Shown: positions 40,067-49,147 of the stretch, piece after piece | How the letters are laid out: every line of letters starts with the position of its first letter | Numbering within the stretch: the first letter of the stretch is position 1 | Assembly (NCBI GenBank): GCA_937904325.1 | Contig: CALGTK010000268.1 | Location: 1 to 64,000 of the forward strand | Source of the DNA: an uncultured Planctomyces sp. | GTDB lineage: Bacteria; Planctomycetota; Planctomycetia; Planctomycetales; Planctomycetaceae | Direction of reading: 5' to 3' | DNA: 64,000 nt | The notes under the pieces: model-generated | What the model saw: the letters and a program-made list of their open reading frames with translations, nothing else | Told to the model about the DNA's origin: nothing | The model's database searches: none | Translations under genes and position numbers: made by a program

Positions 40067-42343
40067 GTGCAAAAGGGACTCTTCGACACCGCACTTCAAG
40101 TCACTACGATCGCATCAATGATCGTTGTGACTCTCTGTGTCGCAGCTTTCGGACTATTCAAACTCCATAGACCCGAAGGCAGAATCGCTTCCGCCAACCC
40201 AAGCTCGGTATTACACGACGATTCTATCCGAAATACATCGTCGAACTTACCCGGAAGCGGGAGTCGCACTGTTCGACCAGCGGTGCTGAATCCACTTTCA
40301 GAACACCTCGAACGTCTGGGAAATCGCATAGACGAACTAGTAGCCAGTAAGATTACCCGGGAACGTTCGACACAGTCAGAAATTGCTCTGCTGGCTGACT
40401 CAATGCACGCAGTGCAGCATCAGGCAGATCTTTCCGGCACGCGACTTCAGACTGCGGTTGGCAATCTGCGTGTCAGCAGCGAAGTCCAACTTCGGGATCT
40501 GAATCGTCAGGTCAATGGTGTTTCTGAGAACAGCCAGCGACTTGAGCGGGAAATGCTCGAGCATCGAGCTGGAATTCTATCAGCCCTCGAAAGTCAGAAA
40601 AACACCATCACCTCGCAGGTAGCGAGTCTAAAGGGTGGTCTCGACGATGTTCATTCAGAGCTTTCGAAGCTGCGTTCGAAATCGCAGCCAGCTCTGGCTT
40701 CTGTGAACGCAGCACGTCTGGAGCATCCATTGCCGCCGAATCCTCTGGCGCCGGGGCCTGACAGTTACGCCGCTGGCCATCTCCTGCCTTCGGAGCAAGA
40801 CTCAACCTGGCAGAAGCCACGAGTCCTGGGCTCGTCAGTCAGCGTCCAGCATTCGACACCCACGAAGCAACGCGCCGTTGAAACGACCACGTCTACTGGC
40901 TGGAAAGTCAGTCCGATGTCACACTCGTTTCGTCAAGCGAAGCCATCGAACGGAACGACCACTCCAGAACCAGCAGTGGCTCAGACGCCGGCCGCCGAAC
41001 CAATGCCAGCGATAATTCCACCTCTTCCAGAATTTTCGCGACGCGCAGGAATGATTCGGGCGCCGCTGAAATCTACTCTTGCTCCGTCACGGTCAACGCG
41101 CCCCAATCGGGTACCTGAGATTGTCGAGTTGCCACTTCCAGAAGAATCGGTTGTCAGTCAGATCGCCGCATTTGCTCCGGCTATCGACGAAATCACAACT
41201 CGCACTTACGAAGTTCAAACAACGGTTATTCATCTTGCTGCATCGCGTCCGGTCGACGTCGAACCAGCGGGTGTTCGAATGCTTAATCCCGAACTATCAA
41301 CGACATCGCACGGGCAACTCTGGTCACACGACGCGGTCACGCACGAGCTCCTAAGGACGATCTCGCTTCGCACTGAAGCAACCATCGCAGGTCAGCAGCA
41401 AACGTCGATTACTTCTGCGAGAACCGAGCGGCTCAGCATCGGCTCATCCTGTCCGCATTGCAACGAGGTTCACGGCTTCGAGGCTGGAGACCGATTGATC
41501 CTCAACGCTGGCCCGGCAGACGATAAAGTTCAACGATTCCACATCGTCAGCGAAGTAGCTGGCGGTGGGAATGAATTGGATTCAATGCCGCAATTCGATC
41601 TGACTCCGATGGCCAGTCAGACTTACGTGATCTGTGAAGAAGCAGTCGAAGGAACAGCCGAAGAATCGGTAGAACCTGGGGATGAAAAGCTAGTACCGAT
41701 TCATGGAGTACTGACCCCCGTCTCCGGCCCTTCCGAGACGCGAGTCTTCACGCAACTTATGCAAAGAGTCGTCGTCATGACGTTTCGTGACGTAAACGAC
41801 AGATCGGCAGACCGCGCAGTTACTTCTGCCACACGTCCAGCAATCGGTAACATGATTCAGCAACTTGCTTCGATCGCATTGCCGGCTCGTGAATCGACAA
41901 AACAAACCGTGGTCAAAAAACTGACACGTGTAAAACAGCAACCCGTCTTCCTTCCGCCACCTGCCCCTTCGAAACAGCATCCGCTGACAGCTTCGAATGA
42001 CGACTTCGTCGCCACACTTCCGAAAAGCCCCTCTTCGAGAATTCAAAGAGCGAAGTACGGGCTGGACGGCGACTATTGCGAAATCTGCGAGCAAACGCAT
42101 GGACAGGGTGTGCCCCAAACTGCAAATGCCGCTGAACATATACCTGAGGATGAGGACAAATCGTTTCTCGACTGGTTCCGCCGAGTTCGTTCAAAATCGA
42201 CCGACTCAGAGCCAGATAACGTGACGAACGCAGACTTTCAGGTCAACGAGTCGAAACTCGAAACTAAAAAAACTGAGTCGACAGTTCGAAAATCACAGCG
42301 ACGATTCGTCAAGAAGCCAGGTAATCGTCGTCCGGTGAGATAG
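40067..42343 (+). CDS. Membrane-anchored coiled-coil protein with twin CxxCxxxHG motifs
   Basis: The protein has 758 residues from the GTG at 40067, which has GGAG eight bases upstream; a GTG at 40007 would add 20 residues with weaker support. One membrane helix (about 11-32, TTIASMIVVTLCVAAFGLF) is followed by a coiled coil (about 75-220). A long Pro/Ser/Thr-rich linker leads to a beta-rich region. Two short motifs share the pattern C-x2-C-x3-H-G: CPHCNEVHG at 462-470 and CEICEQTHG at 671-679. Each could give half of a zinc site. The C-terminus is very basic (RRFVKKPGNRRPVR). I recognise no family. A TPR lipoprotein gene follows after 71 bp. Confidence 0.75.
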   Translation: MQKGLFDTALQVTTIASMIVVTLCVAAFGLFKLHRPEGRIASANPSSVLHDDSIRNTSSNLPGSGSRTVRPAVLNPLSEHLERLGNRIDELVASKITRERSTQSEIALLADSMHAVQHQADLSGTRLQTAVGNLRVSSEVQLRDLNRQVNGVSENSQRLEREMLEHRAGILSALESQKNTITSQVASLKGGLDDVHSELSKLRSKSQPALASVNAARLEHPLPPNPLAPGPDSYAAGHLLPSEQDSTWQKPRVLGSSVSVQHSTPTKQRAVETTTSTGWKVSPMSHSFRQAKPSNGTTTPEPAVAQTPAAEPMPAIIPPLPEFSRRAGMIRAPLKSTLAPSRSTRPNRVPEIVELPLPEESVVSQIAAFAPAIDEITTRTYEVQTTVIHLAASRPVDVEPAGVRMLNPELSTTSHGQLWSHDAVTHELLRTISLRTEATIAGQQQTSITSARTERLSIGSSCPHCNEVHGFEAGDRLILNAGPADDKVQRFHIVSEVAGGGNELDSMPQFDLTPMASQTYVICEEAVEGTAEESVEPGDEKLVPIHGVLTPVSGPSETRVFTQLMQRVVVMTFRDVNDRSADRAVTSATRPAIGNMIQQLASIALPARESTKQTVVKKLTRVKQQPVFLPPPAPSKQHPLTASNDDFVATLPKSPSSRIQRAKYGLDGDYCEICEQTHGQGVPQTANAAEHIPEDEDKSFLDWFRRVRSKSTDSEPDNVTNADFQVNESKLETKKTESTVRKSQRRFVKKPGNRRPVR

Positions 42344-42414
42344 TCCAATTCGTTTCAGGATGATTTCGTTTGAGAAATTCTGCTGGTCGGAGTACCAGAT
42401 TGGGAGTAACCGGG

Positions 42415-43665
42415 ATGTCTTTCAGCAATCGACATCGGGCTACTGCGAACGTGTCGTCTCTCTTCTGTAGTGCGGTCCTGGGTCTCGCAGTCTGCCAGTT
42501 CATGTGCGGTTGCCAGTCGCCTCTGGCAACTGAAATGGCGACGACGCCGGTGGCCAGTTCTGCAACGTTCCCTCAACTGTTAGCGAACTCGCCGCTGAAC
42601 GCGATTCACGACCAACGGCAGGTCGCCACCGCAGAAAGCCTCATGCACGCAGGTGATCTGGATGCTGCACGAAAACAACTGGTTGGAATCCTTTCTACTC
42701 ATCCAGCCGATACTTCGGCTATTGAACTGCTGGCCGAAGTCAGCCAGAAACTCGGCGACTATCGATTGCAGCAAGCAGCACTGAAACGGTTGATTGTCTT
42801 GCGACCTCGTTCAGCATCCGTGGCCAATCGTTGTGGAAAGAATCTATTGAATTCCGTTCGGCTTCAAACCGCAGCAACAGACACTCGACCGATCGACGGC
42901 CCGGGAATAGCTAGGCATGCTGCAGATACTTCTGTTGAATTAGTCGGTTCTGACCAAACATCGGCCGACAACACCAGAACACTCGCGATTGCATCGCTGC
43001 AGAATGCTGTCGCCCTGGAACCTCGAAACACGTTGTTCGCCCAGAATCTGTTTGCAGTCCTGATCGATCTGGGAATGAACGATCAGGCGGAGCGTGTTCT
43101 GCATGAGTCGCTGCAGAGAAATCCTCGCGACAAAGTTCTTCCAATGACCGCTGCACGATTGTACGAGTCACGAAAAGACTGGTCGTCCGCCGTGTTCTAT
43201 TACGACGTCGCGCTCCGCAATGACCCATCAAATCCAGTCTGGCGACGGCAGCGCGCAGTCTGTCATTTTCGGCAAGGCTCGTTTGAGAAAGCTCAGGCGG
43301 ACTTTTCACGATCGCTGGCGAATTCGCCAGTCAAGCCGCAGCTTTCCGAACACCTCGCCTGGGCTGAAGCCGCGTTTAAAACTGAGGACCACAAAGAGGC
43401 ATCGCGAGTTCTCGATCTCATCGTCACCGAAGGGGAGTTTCGCACAGCCGGACTCGAAGTACTGCGTGGTTCCTGCCTCTTGAAGCAGGGCAATGTCGAA
43501 GCAGCCGCAGAGGTTGTCCTGCAGGCACAACTGAAATGGCCAAAGCATGCAGGCCTGTGGCGACTCGCAAAACAGATCAACGCTGCTGAAATGGGCACAC
43601 ACCCTATCGAAACTGATCGGTCGCTGGACCTCGCAAGCCTGACGATTCAGTCGCCACTTCGATGA
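42415..43665 (+). CDS. TPR-repeat lipoprotein
   Basis: The 416-residue protein begins at the ATG at 42415, with GGGAG upstream. Its lipoprotein-type signal ends in AVCQFMCGCQS, where one of the Cys residues would be lipidated. About seven tetratricopeptide-like helical pairs follow, e.g. AESLMHAGDLDAARKQLVGIL, AVALEPRNTLFAQNLFAVLIDLGMNDQAERVL and AVFYYDVALRNDPSNPVWRRQRAVCHFRQGSFEKAQADF. TPRs mediate protein contacts, so it is probably an envelope scaffold. The preceding membrane protein with coiled coil is 71 bp upstream and a likely partner. Its last 62 bp overlap the end of the Nudix gene on the other strand. Confidence 0.85.
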   Translation: MSFSNRHRATANVSSLFCSAVLGLAVCQFMCGCQSPLATEMATTPVASSATFPQLLANSPLNAIHDQRQVATAESLMHAGDLDAARKQLVGILSTHPADTSAIELLAEVSQKLGDYRLQQAALKRLIVLRPRSASVANRCGKNLLNSVRLQTAATDTRPIDGPGIARHAADTSVELVGSDQTSADNTRTLAIASLQNAVALEPRNTLFAQNLFAVLIDLGMNDQAERVLHESLQRNPRDKVLPMTAARLYESRKDWSSAVFYYDVALRNDPSNPVWRRQRAVCHFRQGSFEKAQADFSRSLANSPVKPQLSEHLAWAEAAFKTEDHKEASRVLDLIVTEGEFRTAGLEVLRGSCLLKQGNVEAAAEVVLQAQLKWPKHAGLWRLAKQINAAEMGTHPIETDRSLDLASLTIQSPLR

Positions 43666-44185
43666 TTTCTGTTGCCCTGAAGCTCGCTGAACGATTCTCA
43701 CAAAACCACCGGAACAATACCCGAAACGGCGGCGTGAACTTCTCTGGCGATTTCTCGATCATCAAGGCGATCGCTTCCAGCGTCAGGAACTCGGCGCCAG
43801 CAATTTCCTCCGGGTCGAGCACGGGTTCCGTATCTGTCACCAACTGATAGAGGGCCGAAAACTCAAACGCCGTGTCCTGTCCGGCAGGAAATTTTGCCAG
43901 GTACTCGATTGGCAAATCGAGAGATAGCTCTTCGCTCAGCTCTCGAACTGCAGCCGTGTCGTAATCTTCACCGGAATCAACGTGCCCCGAAGCTGACGAT
44001 GTGTAGCAACCCGGATACTGGTCTTTTGAGTCGGACCGGAGCTGCAGCAGCATTCTTCCGTCGGGCTTCAATACGAATATGCTGACTGCTCGGTGGAGTA
44101 GATCTTCCGCATGCACGACTGATCGACGTTCCTGCCGCACCACCCGATCAGCATTGTCAACGACGTCAAATATTTCTTCGCTCAT
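43604..44185 (-). CDS. Nudix hydrolase (IPP-isomerase-like subfamily)
   Basis: The 193-residue protein carries the Nudix box GHVDSGEDYDTAAVRELSEELSL, matching Gx5Ex7REUxEExGU except that Ser replaces the late Gly. The upstream segment (NADRVVRQERRSVVHAEDLLHRAVSIFVLKPDGRMLLQLRS) matches the IDI/YfcD-like group, which removes nucleoside-diphosphate-linked or isoprenoid-diphosphate substrates. The exact substrate is unknown. The glutamates of REL-EE bind Mg2+. The gene is convergent with the TPR gene and overlaps it tail to tail by 62 bp. Confidence 0.88.
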   Translation of the reverse strand: MSEEIFDVVDNADRVVRQERRSVVHAEDLLHRAVSIFVLKPDGRMLLQLRSDSKDQYPGCYTSSASGHVDSGEDYDTAAVRELSEELSLDLPIEYLAKFPAGQDTAFEFSALYQLVTDTEPVLDPEEIAGAEFLTLEAIALMIEKSPEKFTPPFRVLFRWFCENRSASFRATEIIEVATESSGLRGPATDQFR

Positions 44186-44363
44186 GATGATAGTGTCTTA
44201 CTTACTAAGGTCAGTGTGACCGAGATTCGGCAAAACCTAATTCCTCTACTGCAGTGCAAGGTGACAACGACTCAACGATGATGCGAGCTGGTCGTCCTTC
44301 CAATTGTCCGCCGTACGGTATATGCAGCACCGTTCCATGTCGTCAGATTTATTCAGAGGAACA

Positions 44364-45167
44364 ATGCCTCACTCCATTTTCGATTCTACTCGACCAATCC
44401 TGATAGGCATGCTGCACGTTCCGCCGCTGCCGGGTAGCCCGCAAGCTACGGAATCATTTCCGGCAAGCCGCGACCATGTCTTGCGAGACGCTGCCGCACT
44501 GATCGAAGGCGGCATTTCGAACCTGATGATCGAGAATTTCGGCGACACGCCATTCTTCCCGGGCACCGTTCCGGCTCACACAGTGACCCATTTAACGACT
44601 ATCGCGAACAACGTCGCATCACGATTTCCAGATGCCGAGATCGGACTGAATGTCTTGCGAAACGATGGCTGCAGCGCACTTGCGATTGCAGCTGCAACAG
44701 ACGCGTCGTTTATCCGCGTCAATGTTCTAAGCGGAGCACGCCTGACTGACCAGGGCATTATTCAGGGCATTGCCCATGATCTATTGCGGCTGAGAAAAGA
44801 ACTCTCGGCGGAAAGCGTCGCAATCCTGGCGGACGTCGACGTCAAACATTCTGCCTCGCTGGCTGAGCGACCTTTCGCACACGAAATTGAAGATGTCATT
44901 CAACGTGGCCACGCCGATGCGATCATCGTTTCCGGAAACGCAACGGGAACTTCGGTCGACAATTCACAACTCGCGGAAGCCGTTGAAGTCGCAGGATCAA
45001 CGCCTGTCTTTATCGGCAGTGGAGCAACCGCCGAGTCAATCAGGAAGTCCGCAAGTCAGGCGTCCGGATTCATTGTAGGCACATCCGTCAAACACGACGG
45101 TATTGTCCACAAGCCCGTTGACAAGGAACGAGTAAAAGAAATCGTTCTGGCTACAAAGCAACGATAA
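44364..45167 (+). CDS. BtpA-family protein
   Basis: The 267-residue protein belongs to the BtpA family (PF03437), a TIM-barrel group named for a cyanobacterial factor needed for photosystem I stability. Signature segments are PILIGMLHVPPLPGSPQ at the N-terminus, GISNLMIENFGDTPFF, GLNVLRNDGCSALAIA, FIRVNVLSGARLTDQG and ADAIIVSGNATGTS, ending with FIVGTSVKHDG. I chose the ATG at 44364, preceded by AGAGGA, over upstream ATGs. Nothing nearby suggests photosynthesis, so here it is more likely a TIM-barrel enzyme of unknown substrate. It stands alone. Confidence 0.9.
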   Translation: MPHSIFDSTRPILIGMLHVPPLPGSPQATESFPASRDHVLRDAAALIEGGISNLMIENFGDTPFFPGTVPAHTVTHLTTIANNVASRFPDAEIGLNVLRNDGCSALAIAAATDASFIRVNVLSGARLTDQGIIQGIAHDLLRLRKELSAESVAILADVDVKHSASLAERPFAHEIEDVIQRGHADAIIVSGNATGTSVDNSQLAEAVEVAGSTPVFIGSGATAESIRKSASQASGFIVGTSVKHDGIVHKPVDKERVKEIVLATKQR

Positions 45168-45462
45168 GTCTCTCGATCAGCATCGGCTGCCATGCTACTT
45201 GCCGCCAATCGGGACGTTGACAGGCTTTAATCATCGCTTTCTGCTTGTTATCGAGGACGTCCGTGTAACCGAGGCACTCCATTGGCTCGCACATTCTACT
45301 TTCCGTCTTGAATTGATGTTTACATCGACAGGCATAATGTACAACGCGGCGCCCATCTTCGATCCGGCATGCGTCGGAAATTTCTACAATGAATCAATCT
45401 CGACGATGGCCTGCGATCAGCTAATAAGAAAACAAATTGCCAAGTCGCTACGGCAACCGCTA

Positions 45463-46449
45463 TTACACAGTTTCGGAAACCTGCGGTCTGCCTGCCGTTA
45501 GTTCATCGATCTGTCTCGCTGCTAGCGAGCTGAAGAATTCGATCAATCGCGAGTCGTAACTATCCAGGTTGGCCTGCCGTGCTCCGTTATGGCGAGCTTT
45601 CTCTACCATCCAAAGCTCAGTTGATTCACCACTGAGAGATTCGTGCAGGTGCTTCGCAATCTCTGGACGAACGTAGTTATCACGATGGCCGGAAATTAGC
45701 AGTACAGGTCGATTTTTAAGCGATGCAAGAGTTTGTTCCAGATGAACGTAGCGGCACTTGCGTTTGAACTGACTGTAAAGTCGGCCGCCTGTCAGGCTGA
45801 GTTCTACGTGCCACGCCGGAATCCAACCGGACATCCACTGAGGAACCAGCAGCGAAATCCAGCGTTGCGAAAACAGACTCATCATCGATCGAGTCGAATA
45901 TGCACTCTCGCACGCTACACATTTTATGCATGCGGATATCGATGCCGCTGCCAGTGCTGCGGAGCCACCACGGCTGACTCCGAAAATACCCAATGGCTGA
46001 TTCTTAAGTTCATCGCGGGATTCGATGAACTGCAAAGCTCCGTGAACGTCAGCCACTTCAAACTCGGTCAGCCAATGCAGAGGTTCGTAGCCTGCCTGCT
46101 TGTCGCTGGAACCGTGATTTCGGAAATCGAACGACAGAATTTCGAACCCTGCGGCAAACAGGCCTTCGCAATACGACATCGCCGACCAGCGGTTTCCACC
46201 AAGTTCATGACAAAAGAGCACCAGCCCACGCGACGACTGCTCCTTCTGCTTGAAATGGCAAGCGTGCAGCGACAGGCCATCTTCAGTTTCGAAGTTTAGT
46301 TCAGTCGCCCGTGAGTCGGCACCAAAATCACCGGCATTCAACGGTGGAGCGTTCTCCAGCATACGCATGACTGCGCGGCTGATCGCGAGCTGAATAACGA
46401 CCATCATAATCGTTATCGCGACAAGACAAGTGGCGATAATCCAAGCCAC
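45463..46449 (-). CDS. Membrane-anchored alpha/beta hydrolase
   Basis: The 328-residue protein starts at GTG 46449, with GGAG upstream. An N-terminal membrane helix (about 3-25, IIATCLVAITIMMVVIQLAI) anchors it. The alpha/beta-hydrolase fold shows FCHELGGNRWSAM near the oxyanion site, then FDFRNHGSSD and the nucleophile elbow GVSRGG with Ser159. An Asp candidate lies in LLISGHRDNYV, and the catalytic His is probably in KARHNGARQ. Homologues include lysophospholipase- and dienelactone-hydrolase-like enzymes. The substrate cannot be deduced. The gene is convergent with btpA across 295 bp that hold no other supported gene. Confidence 0.85.
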   Translation of the reverse strand: MAWIIATCLVAITIMMVVIQLAISRAVMRMLENAPPLNAGDFGADSRATELNFETEDGLSLHACHFKQKEQSSRGLVLFCHELGGNRWSAMSYCEGLFAAGFEILSFDFRNHGSSDKQAGYEPLHWLTEFEVADVHGALQFIESRDELKNQPLGIFGVSRGGSAALAAASISACIKCVACESAYSTRSMMSLFSQRWISLLVPQWMSGWIPAWHVELSLTGGRLYSQFKRKCRYVHLEQTLASLKNRPVLLISGHRDNYVRPEIAKHLHESLSGESTELWMVEKARHNGARQANLDSYDSRLIEFFSSLAARQIDELTAGRPQVSETV

Positions 46450-46507
46450 ATTCCACTCCGGGGGTGTACAGATTCGCTGAAATTACTTCACTGGGAACAG
46501 CCGTAAA

Positions 46508-47794
46508 TCAGGCGGCAAACTCACGGAAGATTAGCGATACGTTCTGTCCGCCAAAACCGAAGCTGTTCGATAGGCAAGTAGTCACTTTGGTCTCGCGAGG
46601 CTGGTTCGCGATGTAGTCCAGATCGCAAACCGGATCCGGAGTTTCGTAATTGATCGTTGGCGGAAGCACACTTCTGTTGATTGCCAACAGGCAAGTGATC
46701 GCTTCGACGCTGCCGGCAGCGGCAATCAGGTGCCCCATCATGCTCTTGATACTGGAAACCGGTGTTCCCAGAGCATACTCACCCAGCGCCTGCTTGCAGG
46801 CCAGAGTCTCAACCTGGTCGTTGACCTTTGTACTGGTACCGTGAGCGTTGATGTAGTCAATGCTGTCGGTGTTGACGCCGGCATCGTTCAGGGCCATGCG
46901 GATGCAGGCTGTCGCTCCGCGGCCTTCCGGATGAATGTCGGTCACTCGGTAAGCATCGGCCGTTGAGCCGTAACCTGCGAGTTCGCCATAAATCTTCGCT
47001 CCGCGTGCCTGGGCATGTTCGAGTTCTTCGAGGATTAGAATTCCCGCTCCTTCGCCAAGGACGAATCCGTCGCGATTTTTGTCGAACGGTCGCGAGGCTT
47101 CCTGCGGGTTTTCGTTGTGCGTCGAAAGTGCGGTCAGCAAGTTAAAGCCTGTCAGACCGAACGGATGAATCATGCTGTGCGCACCGCCGGAGATCATGAC
47201 ATTCGCGTCGCCACGACGGATCATCTCGGTGGCTTCGCCGATCGCCTGACTCGATGCCGCACAGGCTGTCAGGCAGTTCATGTTTGGACCTTGAGCGTTG
47301 AACAAACTCGCCAGATGCCCGGCGGTCATGTTCGGTTCCTGCTCGAGTTCTGACTCTGCGTGAAGCTGCTCCATGCCGAGGCGAGCGAACGCTTCGAGAT
47401 CCACTTCGTCGTCCACGCGTGCCTGAGCGATCAGGCCCATGAACAGGTTGAAGTCCTGAGCACCTTCGCCGGCTCCGAGATAGACGCCAAACGTCGATGG
47501 GTCGAGATTCTTCATATCCTGAAGGCCTGAGTCGTTCATCGCCTCAGTTGCCGCACCGATGGCGAAGTGGATATTCCGGCCGGCGTATTTGAAGCGTTCG
47601 GCATTGTCGATGTAGTTCGTCAGGTCGAAATCCTTGACCTGCGATGCAAACTTCGTCGGAAACTTCGAAGCATCGAAATATGAAATCCAGTCGATTCCGC
47701 TGCGGCACTCCATCATGGAATCCCACATCGTATCGAGCGTCTTCCCGACGGGTGTCATGCAGCCCATGCCTGTAACAACGACTCGGCGTCTCAT
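46508..47794 (-). CDS. fabF: Beta-ketoacyl-ACP synthase (FabF-like)
   Basis: This 428-residue condensing enzyme elongates an acyl chain with malonyl-ACP. The start at 47794 (MRRRVVVTGMGCMTPVG) fits the family; a longer frame adds 20 unrelated residues. The catalytic triad is present: Cys178 in CLTACAASS, His318 in NAHGTST and His355 in KSMMGHLIAAAG. It is the last gene of a leftward cluster with two dehydratases, a ketoreductase and an ACP, all within 4 kb. No malonyl transacylase or enoyl reductase is present, so the cluster must borrow them or make an unsaturated or otherwise modified chain. The intergenic gap upstream carries a repeat. Confidence 0.92.
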   Translation of the reverse strand: MRRRVVVTGMGCMTPVGKTLDTMWDSMMECRSGIDWISYFDASKFPTKFASQVKDFDLTNYIDNAERFKYAGRNIHFAIGAATEAMNDSGLQDMKNLDPSTFGVYLGAGEGAQDFNLFMGLIAQARVDDEVDLEAFARLGMEQLHAESELEQEPNMTAGHLASLFNAQGPNMNCLTACAASSQAIGEATEMIRRGDANVMISGGAHSMIHPFGLTGFNLLTALSTHNENPQEASRPFDKNRDGFVLGEGAGILILEELEHAQARGAKIYGELAGYGSTADAYRVTDIHPEGRGATACIRMALNDAGVNTDSIDYINAHGTSTKVNDQVETLACKQALGEYALGTPVSSIKSMMGHLIAAAGSVEAITCLLAINRSVLPPTINYETPDPVCDLDYIANQPRETKVTTCLSNSFGFGGQNVSLIFREFAA

Positions 47795-47834
47795 TGCTCG
47801 GTCCTCGAGAATCGTAAACCTGTACGAGGAAATT

Positions 47835-47899
47835 GTAGGGTGGGCACCGCCCACCGTAATATCAGAAAGTCAGCAATTGGTGGGCAATGCCCACCCTAC
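47835..47899. repeat. Intergenic palindromic repeat (GTAGGGTGGGCA type)
   Basis: Two 21-bp arms, GTAGGGTGGGCACCGCCCACC and its near-complement ending GCCCACCCTAC, differ at two positions and are separated by 23 bases. Each arm is itself hairpin-prone (TGGGC...GCCCA). It lies between the second dehydratase gene and fabF of the same cluster. It resembles REP-like dispersed elements. Confidence 0.85.
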
Positions 47900-47918
47900 G
47901 GTCATAATTTGAGACGAA

Positions 47919-48398
47919 TTAAGTTCCGTCTCCGGCCTGTCCGACATCCAAGATGCCCAACAGATTCATCGAGAACACAAAGTTCTTCTGATCAATCGCT
48001 CCGAACTGCGAATTCTTCTGGTCGAGATGCACGAACATGATCTCGGCCTCAGCCACCAATCGGTCACCGACATACGCGGTCACATCGACACCACCGCCTT
48101 CGTCACGAGCGTCCGTTAACGTCGCCGTGTAAACCAGCGAATCGCCAGGCACTGCCCACGAGTGGAACGTGACCTTGGGGACTTTCGCCAGAATGACGAT
48201 GTGTTCAAAGTCATTGACTTCACCGAGCAGAATGCCGCCCGTTTGAGCCATCCCTTCGATCATCAACGAACCCGGCATAATCGCAAAACCGGGGAAGTGA
48301 TCGTGCAGGTGCTCTTCGGCCAGGCTGACATTCTTGACAGCTTTGGCAAACTTGCCGCTTTCGAATTCGACGAATCGATCGATCCAGAACCAGCGCAT
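47919..48398 (-). CDS. Second 3-hydroxyacyl-ACP dehydratase (FabZ-like)
   Basis: This 159-residue hotdog-fold protein has the FabZ-type catalytic motif DHFPGFAIMPGSLMIEGMAQTGG with His34 and Glu48. It removes water from 3-hydroxyacyl-ACP to give trans-2-enoyl-ACP. It is paralogous to the gene at 50066-50545: the two share KNxSLAEExLxDHFPGFA and place the catalytic residues at identical positions. The substitution MIEGMAQ against MVEACVQ may shift chain-length preference. The C-terminal tail (about 30 residues, ending ILDVGQAGDGT) is longer than usual and not conserved in its paralogue. It lies between the ACP and fabF genes. Confidence 0.87.
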   Translation of the reverse strand: MRWFWIDRFVEFESGKFAKAVKNVSLAEEHLHDHFPGFAIMPGSLMIEGMAQTGGILLGEVNDFEHIVILAKVPKVTFHSWAVPGDSLVYTATLTDARDEGGGVDVTAYVGDRLVAEAEIMFVHLDQKNSQFGAIDQKNFVFSMNLLGILDVGQAGDGT

Positions 48399-48549
48399 GT
48401 GACTTACCTTGAACCGTGACCCGTTGGTTCATCAGGAGAAACTACGACGAACTGACGCTGAGTCGCAAAGACTCGCCAGGTGAAATGCTCACCGGCGAAA
48501 GGAATATCTTTGCGAAACTCTGCGTCTTCGTGACTTAGCATCCGAAGAA

Positions 48550-48939
48550 CTAGCCAGCGTTCAGCTTGTTCTCGACGAAGTTCGTGATCATGTTGACCGT
48601 AAACAGACTCTGAATATTTTCGACTTTCGGATCGTTCGCGAAAGAATCGATGTCGGCGTGCGGCATCTTCTCTTTCAGAGTGGCAATACCTTCTGCGGTC
48701 ACTTTGCCGTCGTCGACGAACGATGCGTCGGCAGCGAGGTTTTCCGGGAACAGTTCACCTCGTGGAATTTTGATTCCGAAGTTCTTTTCAAGACGGAAGA
48801 CAATGTCCAGAAAATCGATGGACTCAGCTCCGAGGTCATCGACCAGCGTTGCTTCTTCCGTTACTTCGTCGTCGTCGACCCCCAGCGCGTCAACCAGAGT
48901 TTCCTGAACTTTTTCAAAGATTTCGTCGCGTGATGCCAT
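48550..48939 (-). CDS. Acyl carrier protein, unusually long (129 residues)
   Basis: The ACP domain spans about residues 1-60: DEIFEKVQETLVDALGVDDDEV is followed by LVDDLGAESIDFLDIVFRLEKNFGIKIPRGELFPE. Ser40 in GAESID is the expected 4'-phosphopantetheine site, in place of the DSLD of housekeeping ACPs. A normal ACP has about 80 residues; here an extra segment of about 45 residues (VDDGKVTAEGIATLKEKMPHADIDSF onward) lies between the first half and the C-terminal ITNFVENKLNAG. It carries the growing chain of the surrounding cluster. The GAESID form and extension suggest a specialised carrier rather than AcpP of primary lipid synthesis. Confidence 0.9.
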   Translation of the reverse strand: MASRDEIFEKVQETLVDALGVDDDEVTEEATLVDDLGAESIDFLDIVFRLEKNFGIKIPRGELFPENLAADASFVDDGKVTAEGIATLKEKMPHADIDSFANDPKVENIQSLFTVNMITNFVENKLNAG

Positions 48940-49147
48940 CTGGCCATCTCCTCAGAGTTGGGGCTGTTGGACCCCGTTTGTTTCGCCGCAGACCCAGCTT
49001 GTTCTGTCATCAGTCCGGCGAAACAACTGCTGACTCGAACCAGAAATATCAATTTCAGATTGCCTGACCGGGCTCTCTGAAAACCTGCCACAAGTGCAGG
49101 AGACCCACAAAACTATTCTCTATTCTTACTACTTCCAAACCGCGAAC

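Noticed and set aside
45199-45501. 100-codon frame between btpA and the hydrolase
   Set aside because: No ribosome-binding site, no recognisable domain, and its end overlaps the hydrolase gene on the other strand.
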